The notes beneath the pieces are model-generated. The model saw only the letters and a program-made list of their open reading frames with translations, had not been told where the DNA came from and searched no databases. A stretch of 37,620 nucleotides of DNA, from assembly GCF_903645325.1 (NCBI RefSeq), contig NZ_CAHJXQ010000015.1, forward strand, positions 1 through 37,620. The letters are read 5' to 3'. The number at the start of each line of letters is the position of its first letter. Position 1 is the stretch's first letter. Source of the stretch: Microbacterium tenebrionis. GTDB lineage: Bacteria; Actinomycetota; Actinomycetes; Actinomycetales; Microbacteriaceae. Positions 23,633 to 32,048 of this stretch are shown in pieces. Position numbers and translations under genes: made by a program.

Positions 23633-24567
23633 GCCCCTGGATCCCGGAATCTCCTCCGACGCTCGCCGACTACTTCGCTGTGCTTCCTGGCCCCCTTCCT
23701 GTGTTGCCGATGCTGGCGACGGTCCTGGCCGTGGTGTACCTGGCGGGTGCGATCCGTCTATGGCGCCACGGGCGACGGTGGCCCGTGTGGCGCACGGCCA
23801 GCTTCCTCCTGGGATGCGTGCTACTTGCCGGTACCACCGGCCTTGGCGTCGAGGCCTACGGACATGCGCTGCTGTCGGTGTTCATGTTCCAGCAGTTGAC
23901 GCTGATGATGGCGATCCCTCCTCTGCTGGTGCTCGGCTCCCCCGGGACCCTCCTTCTGCGCGCCACCCCTCACCGCGGGGTGGGACGGGTTGTTCTTCGA
24001 GCAGCACACGCCGGGTTGCGTAGCCGTGCAGCCCGGTGGGTACTCAGCCCCTGGTTGGCCCTGCCGATCTATCTGGCGGCGTTCTACGGCCTGTATCTGG
24101 CAGGCCTCGCTGACCGCATCCTCGCCACCATCGGGGGCCATATGGCACTCGAGGTCGCATTCCTCGTCGCCGGGGTCCTGTTCACCATCCCCGTGCTCAG
24201 CTCAGACCCGCTACCAATGCGGCTCAGCCACGGCGGGCGTGCGATCGATGTCTTCGCCGAAGCTGCTCTGCACGCGTTCTTCGGCGTCTTCCTGATGATG
24301 GCGACCACCATGCTCGTCACCCAGTTCGTCTCACCCACAGAGGCTCTCGGTCTCGACCCGCTCGAGGACCAGCGCCTCGCCGGAGGACTGGCATGGTCAT
24401 ACGGGGAGGCACCCACCTTGCTGATGCTCGTGTACGTGATGCATCGATGGTTCCGCGAGGACACAGCCCGTGCTGCAGCGGAAGACCGGTACGCAGACGT
24501 GCACGGCACGACCGAGTTAGATGCGTACAACGCCTACCTTGAGACGCTGCATAAGAAGGACGCCTGA
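23629..24567 (+). CDS. CtaG-type cytochrome c oxidase assembly protein
   Basis: 312 residues, about seven to nine membrane helices, one caa3_CtaG domain: FMFQQLTLMMAIPPLLVLGS, WLALPIYLAAFYGLYLAG, GHMALEVAFLVAGVLFTIP, DPLPMRLSHGGRAIDVFAE, ALHAFFGVFLMM and DPLEDQRLAGGLAWSYGE. It is expected to help copper insertion into an aa3/caa3-type oxidase or to move copper. The two His of the common HMxxHM motif are replaced by Phe and Gln (FMFQQL). The ATG at 23629 has only weak Shine-Dalgarno sequence but overlaps a possible upstream peptide. The lnt gene begins on the base after its stop codon. Confidence 0.87.
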   Translation: MSPWIPESPPTLADYFAVLPGPLPVLPMLATVLAVVYLAGAIRLWRHGRRWPVWRTASFLLGCVLLAGTTGLGVEAYGHALLSVFMFQQLTLMMAIPPLLVLGSPGTLLLRATPHRGVGRVVLRAAHAGLRSRAARWVLSPWLALPIYLAAFYGLYLAGLADRILATIGGHMALEVAFLVAGVLFTIPVLSSDPLPMRLSHGGRAIDVFAEAALHAFFGVFLMMATTMLVTQFVSPTEALGLDPLEDQRLAGGLAWSYGEAPTLLMLVYVMHRWFREDTARAAAEDRYADVHGTTELDAYNAYLETLHKKDA

Positions 24568-26190
24568 ATGACGACCACCGAGCTCCCCCGCTCCCAGCCA
24601 CCGGCAACCGGTCTCAAAGCCCACGCCGTGAGGCTCTCCGACGCGCCGATGCTGCGCCTGCGCATCGCACTGCCCCTCGCCCTCGTCGCCGGCGTGCTCC
24701 TCGACCTGTCCACTCCCGACGTCGGATGGTGGCCGCTCGCGTTCATCAGTGTCTCGCTCTCCCTCGCGACCCTTATCGGACGAAGCATCGGCGGTGCCGT
24801 CGCGGTCGGGCTCCTGTTCGGCGCCGGCTTCTACACCCTCCACCTCGCCTGGGTGGGCCAATTCTTAGGCCCCGTGCCCCGCCTTGCTCTCTCCGGCCTG
24901 GAGACGCTCTTACTGGGCCTCGGGGCCATCCCCCTTGCTCTCGCCTACCGGTGGACGCGCCGTTTCCCGCGTCGTGGCGCGATCCAGATCGTCGTCGTGT
25001 CAGTGATGATCGGTGGGCTGTGGACCGCCCGCGAAGTCGCCGTCGGCTCCTGGCCGTACAGCGGGTTCCCGTGGGCGCGCCTGGGGATGACACAGGTGAA
25101 CGGCCCGTTTCCGGAAGCGGCTTCCTGGATCGGCGTCACCGGGCTGTCGTTCCTCGTTGCTGTGGTTTCTGCCGCGTTGGTGCAGTGGATTCGCGCCGGC
25201 GGCCTGACATTCCCACAAGGATCCATCTTCCCGGTCGTCATCATCGGCGTCCTCGCCGTGACACCGCAGTTCCCGACCACCAGCGCCGGGACCTTCACCG
25301 TCGGGTGGGTGCAAGGCAACGGCCCGTCCGGATACTTCGACGAAAAGGCACCCGGAGACATCCTCCGGACATATTCCTCGGCCACCGAGCCACTGTATGG
25401 GGAGCCGATGGATCTCATCGTGTGGCCGGAGGGAGCCATCGACTCCGATCCGCTCCGCGACCGCGACACCGCCACGAAGTTGGACCAGATCGCCACTGCT
25501 GCCGGAGCACCGCTCCTGGTCAACGCTGCAACCGCCCGCGGAGAGAAGACCTTCAACACCTCGATCCTGTGGACGCCCGGAGCAGACAAACCTCAGCTTC
25601 ACGACAAGGTGAACCCGGTGCCCTTCGGCGAGTACGTGCCCGACCGATGGCTGTATGAGAAGATCGCGCCAGATCTGGTCGGTCTCATCCAACGCGAATA
25701 CACCCCCGGGACGAACCCACCCGTCGTGACCGTGGGCACAACACGTGTGGGCCTGGCGATCTGCTTCGACGTGATCTTCGACGACGTGATCCGCGCCGGC
25801 GTCGAGGGCGGCGCGGGGCTTTACGTGTTCCAGACGAACAACGCCGACTTCCGCGGCTCCGACGAGAACCTGCAGCAGCTCGCCTTCGCGCGAATGCGGG
25901 CGATCGAGACAGGCAGGTCGGTGATCAATGTCTCCACGGTCGGAACCAGCCAAGTCATCGATCCTGCAGGGAAAACCGTCGACACGATCGGCGTCGACGT
26001 CGCGGCTGCCAACATCACCACGGTTCCGCTGCGCACGGGGCTGACGGCCGGCGTAACCCTCGGCCCTTGGCTGTCCTTGCTCGTGCCCGCGGCGGCGCTC
26101 GCGCTCGTCGCCATCGCAGGATTCATCGATTTTCGTCGACGTCAACCCGATCGTCGACCCCACCCGCTGGAGAGGAGACCCGCACCTTGA
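24568..26190 (+). CDS. lnt: Apolipoprotein N-acyltransferase
   Basis: 540 residues: about six N-terminal membrane helices, an extracytoplasmic nitrilase-like domain (about 240-500) and a final helix. The catalytic triad is visible: Glu288 in VWPEGAID, Lys347 in HDKVNPVPFGEYVP and Cys399 in GLAICFDVIFDD. It transfers a third acyl chain to the N-terminal Cys of lipoproteins after LspA cleavage. Island-borne together with lspA, which would let incoming lipoproteins be fully matured. AAGGA precedes the ATG. The final residues are Arg/Pro-rich and overlap the TTG start of the M23 gene. Confidence 0.92.
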   Translation: MTTTELPRSQPPATGLKAHAVRLSDAPMLRLRIALPLALVAGVLLDLSTPDVGWWPLAFISVSLSLATLIGRSIGGAVAVGLLFGAGFYTLHLAWVGQFLGPVPRLALSGLETLLLGLGAIPLALAYRWTRRFPRRGAIQIVVVSVMIGGLWTAREVAVGSWPYSGFPWARLGMTQVNGPFPEAASWIGVTGLSFLVAVVSAALVQWIRAGGLTFPQGSIFPVVIIGVLAVTPQFPTTSAGTFTVGWVQGNGPSGYFDEKAPGDILRTYSSATEPLYGEPMDLIVWPEGAIDSDPLRDRDTATKLDQIATAAGAPLLVNAATARGEKTFNTSILWTPGADKPQLHDKVNPVPFGEYVPDRWLYEKIAPDLVGLIQREYTPGTNPPVVTVGTTRVGLAICFDVIFDDVIRAGVEGGAGLYVFQTNNADFRGSDENLQQLAFARMRAIETGRSVINVSTVGTSQVIDPAGKTVDTIGVDVAAANITTVPLRTGLTAGVTLGPWLSLLVPAAALALVAIAGFIDFRRRQPDRRPHPLERRPAP

Positions 26191-27199
26191 CTTCGCCCCG
26201 ACCCCACCTCTCGAGTCCCGAGAAGCGTCTGCGTCGTGATCGCACCGGCAGACCGGATACGCACGCCGCTGAGCCGGCGGACGAGGAACATCCACTCACC
26301 CGTGCCGCCCTCCGGCGGCAGCGTGCGGTATCCGTCCCGAGTGTGAGCGAGCAATCGCCCCTCCAGTCGGACGAGGCGCGGACCAGGACCTCCCCTAACC
26401 GGGAGACCGGCCCCGAGACCCCGCTGGCGCCCTCCGTCTCCCCACGCACCCCTGTGCGGTCGAGGCAGTTGACAATGTCTACCCTTGCCGGTAATCGCGT
26501 CGGCAGGAAGCTGTTGGCCATCGGCGTTCTGGCGGTGGCAGGATCGTTCGCGGTCGGGATGACCATCCCCGCCACCGTCGCAGGTGGCCCAAGCTTGGAT
26601 ACCGCAAGCCGGTACCGCACCCCGTGGAGACGACGCAGGTTTCGGATGATCAGATCCGAGCCTTCGTCACTCCGGGCGAGATACGCACCGAACAGTTGGA
26701 CAGACAAGGCGGCTTCAGCGTCGCTTCGGTCCCGGATCTCGCCGCCGTGGCGGGAACCAGACACTTCACCGGCGCCATCCTCGCCGACCCGAGCGCCGCA
26801 GTGCAGTGGCCGTTCCCGGTCGGCGTTCCCACCTCGTCCAATTACGGTCCCCGTGGGGGTCGGCAGCATGAGGGCGCCGATTTTGCTCCCGGGGAGGGAG
26901 CGGAGATCCAGACGATCGCCGATGGAGTGGTACCCATCGCCACGGAACAAGGCGGCGCCTTCGGCGTGACCGTGTACATCGAACACGTTGTCGATGGTCG
27001 TACCGTCTTCAGCCGCTACGCCCACATGCAGTACGGTTCGTTGATGGTGTCCGAGGGACAGCAGGTCAGCGCAGGACAGAAGGTCGGTCTCGTCGGCAAT
27101 ACAGGCAGGAGCTTCGGGGCACACCTACACCTGGAGATCACGGCTGAGAACGAGAAGGTCGACCCTGTGGCATGGCTGCAGGAGAAGACCGGTAGGTAG
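26187..27199 (+). pseudogene. M23 metallopeptidase with a -1-type frameshift
   Basis: The N-terminal part (TTG at 26187, overlapping the lnt stop) reads a basic cytoplasmic segment and the helix KLLAIGVLAVAGSFAVGMTI; the C-terminal part (open from 26624) reads TTQVSDDQIRAFVTPGEIR, then the M23 zinc motifs HEGADFAPG and AHLHLE. The change of frame falls between about 26590 and 26630; one extra base in the CCCC run at 26620-26623 would join the parts. The joined protein follows the M23 gene at 35999-37141 closely throughout, including the region across the break, so it was one gene. The C-terminal part alone would be cytosolic and useless as a wall hydrolase. A sequencing error in the C run is possible. 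Confidence 0.75.
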
Positions 27200-27316
27200 T
27201 CGGGGTGCGTGATCGATGGATGGATGCCCCCGCGCCGCGGGTACTGCGGACCCTCGCCTCTCTCTGGGGTCAATCAATTGTCACTCGCGAGTTCGAGCGC
27301 GACGCGATCGCCGGGA

Positions 27317-27322
27317 TATGCT
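27317..27322 (+). promoter_or_regulatory. -10 box of small membrane protein copy 3, leaderless
   Basis: TATGCT is followed by seven bases and the ATG at 27330, as for copies 1 and 2. No good -35 hexamer at standard spacing. Confidence 0.5.
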
Positions 27323-27329
27323 CGCAGTG

Positions 27330-27800
27330 ATGGCATCACCGGCACGCTTCCCCGCTCTCGGGCGGTCACCCGCGCGTGCCCTGATAACGGGTCTCATTCT
27401 CACAGTGTGCACGGCTTTACTCTTCGCCCTCGGTCTCGCATGCGCGAGCGCTGAAAGAGCCACGGACGCCTACAACACCGGCTCGAACATTGCACTTCAC
27501 GGCTCGTTGACGGACGCCGCAACAGAAGAAGAGACCACCACGGCAGACGCTCCCGCGAACACCGATCTTATGGTGGGCACGCACTCCGGGTGGTCACGCG
27601 CCTCCACCGGGTCCGCCCTGTGCGCCCTCGGCCTACTGTGCGGACTTCTTGTCACGATTCTCGCGCGCCGCTTGTGGAACCGTCCGCAGGTGCGTGATCG
27701 CGTGCCCAGCCTTATTGCCCCGCCATGCGCAGTGGTGGCACCCTCCCGATTTCGGACGATCGCGCCGTCGCTGACACAGTTGAGCGTGTCGCGAACCTGA
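27330..27800 (+). CDS. Small two-helix membrane protein, copy 3 of 3 in the island
   Basis: 156 residues. The N-terminus MASPARFPALGRSPARAL leads to ITGLILTVCTALLFALGLA (helix 1), an acidic loop of about 55 residues with many Thr/Ala/Glu, helix 2 GSALCALGLLCGLLVTILA and a basic tail ending APSLTQLSVSRT. Copies 2 and 3 share ALCALG-LCGL in helix 2 and all three share the C-terminal SRT. At DNA level CTGATAACGGG here lines up with TTGATAATGCGG in copy 2 and CTGATAATGAAC in copy 1, showing common descent. The start at 27330 matches the 18-residue N-terminus of the others; an ATG at 27318 overlaps the -10 box. It heads the TlpA-CcdA-ResB-CcsB unit. Function unknown. Confidence 0.68.
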   Translation: MASPARFPALGRSPARALITGLILTVCTALLFALGLACASAERATDAYNTGSNIALHGSLTDAATEEETTTADAPANTDLMVGTHSGWSRASTGSALCALGLLCGLLVTILARRLWNRPQVRDRVPSLIAPPCAVVAPSRFRTIAPSLTQLSVSRT

Positions 27801-27804
27801 GCTC

Positions 27805-27924
27805 GCGGTACCCGCCGGTCTCGCTGTCACTGCGGTCACAGTCGTAGACCGTGCCACCTTGCGAGGTGCCGCCCTCGTAGCCGACCGGATAGATCTCGCT
27901 CACCTCGCTGCGAACCGGAGGCAC
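27805..27924 (-). pseudogene. Fossil coding fragment on the opposite strand
   Basis: From an ATG at 27924 the minus strand reads about 40 codons with typical high-GC codon use: SEVSEIYPVGYEGGTSQGG, TVYDCDRSDSETGGYREL, after which the frame runs into the reverse complement of copy 3. The fragment is protein-like but belongs to no family I recognise. It fills most of the 208-bp gap before the TlpA-like gene and is probably the remnant of an older gene cut by island assembly. Confidence 0.35.
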
Positions 27925-28008
27925 TCCGATGCGCTAGCTCATAGAGCCGCTTCCCTCATCGCACGATTCTCTCGTCGTCCGTGAACCGGACCAATCCCTG
28001 GACTTCAC

Positions 28009-28668
28009 ATGAGCCTCGAACAAACAGATTCCCCCGCCCGCCCCTACGGTATTAACAGACGCAGTGCGTATCGCCGCCGGGCGCTCACGGCGCTGACGAC
28101 GGTGCTCGTCCTCAGCGTGCTCGGCGCCTGCGCCCCGAATGACTCCCTTGCGCAGCAGTACCGCGCCGGCGATGAGAAGGGATATATAGCCGGCGACTTT
28201 CAGGTCGTGGAGATTCCCGAATCGGAACGCGGCGAGCCGGTCGTGTTCGATGGTGTCACGGAGATAGGCACGTCGGTTTCCAGTGACGGCTACCGCGGCG
28301 AGGTGCTGGTAGTCAACTTCTGGTACGCGGCATGTGGTCCGTGCATCGTCGAAGCGCCTCTCCTCGAGCAGGTCTGGCAGGAGTACCAGAACGATGACGT
28401 ATCCTTCCTCGGAGTCAACACCTACGACCAGCCGGCCACCGCGCTCTCATTCGCCAAAGACAACGGTGTCACATACCCGAGTGTGATCGACGTCGTTGAC
28501 GGAAGAGTCAAGCTTGCCTTTGCCCAGGCCACGCCGATTCAGGCTACTCCGACGACCCTCGTCATCGACAGGCAAGGACGGGTGGCCGCGCGGATCATCG
28601 GGCAGCTGGCCAGTGCGTCGATTCTGTCGACCTTGGTCAGTGACACCCTCGACGAGGATGTACCGTGA
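28009..28668 (+). CDS. TlpA/ResA-like thioredoxin-fold lipoprotein
   Basis: 219 residues. The signal peptide has a basic start (RRSAYRRRALT) and a lipobox VLGAC (Cys41). The thioredoxin-like domain begins near residue 60, with active site NFWYAACGPCIVEAP (Cys109, Cys112) and cis-Pro ATPTTLVID. ResA-type proteins reduce apocytochrome c Cys residues outside the membrane and are kept reduced by CcdA, the next gene. No clear Shine-Dalgarno is visible before the ATG. The stop codon overlaps the GTG of ccdA. Confidence 0.9.
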   Translation: MSLEQTDSPARPYGINRRSAYRRRALTALTTVLVLSVLGACAPNDSLAQQYRAGDEKGYIAGDFQVVEIPESERGEPVVFDGVTEIGTSVSSDGYRGEVLVVNFWYAACGPCIVEAPLLEQVWQEYQNDDVSFLGVNTYDQPATALSFAKDNGVTYPSVIDVVDGRVKLAFAQATPIQATPTTLVIDRQGRVAARIIGQLASASILSTLVSDTLDEDVP

Positions 28669-29429
28669 GTCCCGGAGCAATGATTGTCGACGGCGCCCTC
28701 TGGGTCGCCATTCCGGTCGCAATCCTGGCGGGCCTGGTGTCGTTCGTCTCCCCGTGCGTCTTACCGCTTGTCCCGGGGTACCTCGGATATCTGGGAAGCG
28801 CGACGATCGCACCGGTGGGCCAGTCTAGGCGGGACCGAGCAGTGGCGCCCGAACGTGCCCGACTTCTTGCGGGTGTTGTGCTCTTCATTGCCGGTTTCAC
28901 GGTCGTCTTCGTCGCAGTGACGGTGCTTGGGGGCGCCTTCGGTCTCGTGCTCCTGCAATACGCCAACGTCCTCACCCGGGCATTCGGCGTTGTCATCATC
29001 GTTCTCGGTTTCGTCTTCATCGGTTTCTTCGGCATCGCCCAGCGGAACGTTCGCCCACGAATTCAGAACAGAACCGGCCTGATCGGGGCACCGCTGCTCG
29101 GATTCGCTCTCGGAGTCGGGTGGACTCCATGCATCGGCCCGACTCTCGCCGCAATCATCTCGATGTCGTGGAATCTCGGCGACCCAGCCCGCGCGGGGCT
29201 GTTGGGACTCGCGTACTCGCTGGGCCTGGGCATCCCTTTCCTTGTCCTCGCTGCTGGATGGGGCTGGGCGTCTCGGTCCGTGACATTCCTGCGTCGTCAT
29301 GTCCGCGCTTTGAACATAGTCGGCGGATCAATGCTTATCGCCCTCGGCGTGCTCATGGTGACCGGGGCGTGGACGACGCTGATGTCCCAACTGCAACAGG
29401 TGGTGATCAATGTCCCCCTCCCGATCTGA
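28665..29429 (+). CDS. ccdA: CcdA/DsbD-type thiol electron transporter
   Basis: 254 residues, six membrane helices. The two redox cysteines are in VSFVSPCVLPLVPGYLGYLG (helix 1) and GVGWTPCIGPTLAAI (helix 4). It passes electrons from cytosolic thioredoxin to the TlpA/ResA lipoprotein. GTG start coupled to tlpA by GTGA; its 3' end overlaps the resB start by 20 bp. The order TlpA-CcdA-ResB is the standard actinobacterial system II cytochrome c order. Confidence 0.93.
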   Translation: MSPGAMIVDGALWVAIPVAILAGLVSFVSPCVLPLVPGYLGYLGSATIAPVGQSRRDRAVAPERARLLAGVVLFIAGFTVVFVAVTVLGGAFGLVLLQYANVLTRAFGVVIIVLGFVFIGFFGIAQRNVRPRIQNRTGLIGAPLLGFALGVGWTPCIGPTLAAIISMSWNLGDPARAGLLGLAYSLGLGIPFLVLAAGWGWASRSVTFLRRHVRALNIVGGSMLIALGVLMVTGAWTTLMSQLQQVVINVPLPI

Positions 29430-31089
29430 TCTCCGAACGGAAACGACGACAGATCCGCTGCGCCCCAGCGATCATGCCGACGCTGCCGTTCCTAGCGAGA
29501 TCGCCCAACCACATTTAGGGTTCATCGGATGGCTCCGCTGGGCATGGCGCCAGTTGACCAGCATGCGCACCGCGCTCCTTCTGCTCCTCCTGCTCGCCAT
29601 CGCCGCGGTCCCCGGGTCGCTGTTCCCGCAGCGCAGTGCCGATCCGAATGGCGTCACCCAATGGGAGAGAAACAATCCAGATGCGTTCCCGATCGCAGAT
29701 GCCGTCGGACTGTTCGACGTGTACCTCTCGCCCTGGTTCTCCGCGATCTACTTGTTGTTGTTCACCTCGCTGATCGGGTGTGTCATTCCGCGCGCAAAGT
29801 ACCACTACAAAGCGCTGCGCTCGCGCCCTCCCCGCACCCCGGCCAGGCTCAATCGGCTGCCAGCATTCGCCGAGGCTACCCTCCCGGGCGCCGGCGACGT
29901 CACGGCGACGACCGCGGTCGACCTCGCCGCAGAACAGTTGCGGAAAGCCGGATACCGGGTGGAGCGCTATGATGCGCGCGGCACCTTCTCCGTGTCCGCC
30001 GAACGGGGATATCTGCGAGAGACGGGCAACCTGATCTTCCACCTCGCCCTCGTCGGTGTTCTCGTCTCCGTCGCGATCGGAGGATCGTTCGCCTACACCG
30101 GGCAACGCGTCGTCGTGGAAGGCACGACCTTCGTCAACGCGCTCAGCGACTACTCCTCCTTCAACCCGGGACGCTTCGTCGACGGCACAGGTCTTGCCCC
30201 CTACTCACTGACACTCGACACGTTCGGGGTCTCGTACCGACTTCCGGGGAGCGCAGGAGCAGGACAAGCCGGAGATTTCGACGCGCAGGTCACGATCCGC
30301 CAGTTCGGCAGGGAAGACCGCAAGCAGAACGTGATCGTGAACTACCCGATCACTGTCGAAGGCGACCGAATCTTCTTGCTCGGGAACGGCTACGCCCCCA
30401 CGATCACTGTCCGCAACGCCGACGGAGAGGTCGTCTACAGCGAATCGCAGCCCTTCCTACCTCAGGACTCGAACATGACGTCGCTTGGCATCATCAAGGT
30501 TCCGGATGGTCTGCCCGAGCAAGTCGGGCTCGTCGGGTTCTTCTATCCCACACGCGGCGTGCTGGACTCGGGCGCATACACCTCGATCTACCCGGACGTC
30601 GTCAAGCCAGTACTGACGTTCAACGTCTTCAGCGGTGATCTCGGCATCGACGACGGCACGCCACGGTCCGTGTACACGCTCGACGTGAGTGGGCTCACCC
30701 AGCACACCGGCGGGGAGAGCAGTCAGGACTCCCTCGAGCTGACCCCTGGCGCAACGGTAGATCTGCCGAAGGGTTGGGGGACGGTGACATGGGAGTCCGT
30801 CTCCGAAGATAAGCCGGTGAAGCGGTTTGCATCGCTTCAGATACAGAACGATCCCAGTAGCGGCTGGGTGCTGGGATTCTCCGTACTCGCAACGCTGGGG
30901 CTCTTCGCTGGACTCTTCGTTCCTCGCCGTCGTCTCTGGGTCAAGGCGCAACCGAGCGCATCTGGCGTGCGAATCGAGTATGCGGGGCTTGCACGAGGGG
31001 ATGACCCGGCTCTGCAGCGCGCGGTCGACGATCTCGCGATGCATCACGCGGCCGGGCTGCGAAACGAGACACCGGAGAAGTCACTGTGA
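29410..31089 (+). CDS. resB: Cytochrome c biogenesis protein ResB
   Basis: 559 residues, normal for actinobacterial ResB. Membrane helices at about 58-78 (TALLLLLLLAIAAVPGSLFP), 109-130 (AIYLLLFTSLIGCVIP), 207-228 (LIFHLALVGVLVSVAIGGS) and near the C-terminus (WVLGFSVLATLGLFAGLFVP), with a large extracytoplasmic domain between the last two. ResB and CcsB form the haem-export and attachment complex of system II. The TGA overlaps the GTG of the M23 gene, so the peptidase is translated within the same unit. Confidence 0.93.
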   Translation: MSPSRSDLRTETTTDPLRPSDHADAAVPSEIAQPHLGFIGWLRWAWRQLTSMRTALLLLLLLAIAAVPGSLFPQRSADPNGVTQWERNNPDAFPIADAVGLFDVYLSPWFSAIYLLLFTSLIGCVIPRAKYHYKALRSRPPRTPARLNRLPAFAEATLPGAGDVTATTAVDLAAEQLRKAGYRVERYDARGTFSVSAERGYLRETGNLIFHLALVGVLVSVAIGGSFAYTGQRVVVEGTTFVNALSDYSSFNPGRFVDGTGLAPYSLTLDTFGVSYRLPGSAGAGQAGDFDAQVTIRQFGREDRKQNVIVNYPITVEGDRIFLLGNGYAPTITVRNADGEVVYSESQPFLPQDSNMTSLGIIKVPDGLPEQVGLVGFFYPTRGVLDSGAYTSIYPDVVKPVLTFNVFSGDLGIDDGTPRSVYTLDVSGLTQHTGGESSQDSLELTPGATVDLPKGWGTVTWESVSEDKPVKRFASLQIQNDPSSGWVLGFSVLATLGLFAGLFVPRRRLWVKAQPSASGVRIEYAGLARGDDPALQRAVDDLAMHHAAGLRNETPEKSL

Positions 31090-31979
31090 AGATACACCGC
31101 CCACGAAAGAGCACGCATGTCGATACCGGCTCGCCCCCGTCGACCCTGCCCCAGAACCACACGACGACGCGGCGAGTTCTCCGTCGCAACGATCAGGGCC
31201 CCGTCCGTCCAAGATCGCGTCACCGCAAGGTGCTACGGCGATCCCGCCAGAAGTCACGCGTCAACCGGTCCGCGCAGAAGGCGACGATCTTTACTGCGGT
31301 GGGCGCGCTTGTCGCCGCCTTCGCCCTTCCCGCGTATGCGAGCCCTCCCGTGGATGCCGCAGATTCGCTGACTCTTCAACAGGTCGCCGCGGAAGAGTCA
31401 GAATCCTTGGTTGTCGCCTCCGATGTATCGCCGACTCCGCTCCAGCGGGGCACCTTCTCGGCGACGACGCCAGATGAGATCGCGAAGAAGAAGGCTGACG
31501 AGGCTGCCGCCGCCAGAGCGACAGCCAACGCCCAGGCCGCCTCGACCCGCTTCGACTTCAGCATGGTCTCCCCAGGAAGCGGTCTCGTGCGCTGGCCCTT
31601 GGGCGGACCCTTCACGGTCGGCGACCGCTTCGGGGCACGCGCCGGTGCGCACATGGGCACCGACATGTTGGCCGAGGGCGGGACACCCGTCTTCGCGGCA
31701 CTCGACGGGGTCGTGCGGGTCTCCCAGGATAGCTACTCCGCGTATGGTGTTGCAATCGTCCTGGAATCGGTCGTGAACGGAAGGCGCGTCAGCACCGTGT
31801 ACCCGCACATGCGCACCGGAAGCCGTCAGGTCGGCGTCGGCCAGACCGTATCGGCGGGACAACTGATCGGCCTCGTCGGCAGCACCGGACGGTCTACCGC
31901 AAACCACCTCCATTTCGAGGTGTACATCGACGGACAAGCCGTTGACTCGCTGAGCTGGCTCGAAGCGAACGCAGGCTGA
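31086..31979 (+). CDS. M23 metallopeptidase embedded in the cytochrome c assembly operon
   Basis: 297 residues. Highly basic cytoplasmic N-terminus (about 65 residues), a helix ATIFTAVGALVAAFALPAYA, an Ala-rich stretch EIAKKKADEAAAARATANAQ, then the peptidase domain with HMGTDMLAEGG and ANHLHFEVYIDG supplying the zinc ligands. Such enzymes (lysostaphin/LytM type) cut peptide cross-links or stems in peptidoglycan. GTG start coupled to resB. Its placement between resB and ccsB is unusual; I infer a wall-opening role for a surface complex, or simple co-transfer. Confidence 0.88.
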   Translation: MKIHRPRKSTHVDTGSPPSTLPQNHTTTRRVLRRNDQGPVRPRSRHRKVLRRSRQKSRVNRSAQKATIFTAVGALVAAFALPAYASPPVDAADSLTLQQVAAEESESLVVASDVSPTPLQRGTFSATTPDEIAKKKADEAAAARATANAQAASTRFDFSMVSPGSGLVRWPLGGPFTVGDRFGARAGAHMGTDMLAEGGTPVFAALDGVVRVSQDSYSAYGVAIVLESVVNGRRVSTVYPHMRTGSRQVGVGQTVSAGQLIGLVGSTGRSTANHLHFEVYIDGQAVDSLSWLEANAG

Positions 31980-32048
31980 TATGTCCCTCCCGCCGGCCCA
32001 CCACACACTCGCCCGTAACCGCCCCCTTGATCTGGAGCATGATTCGCA

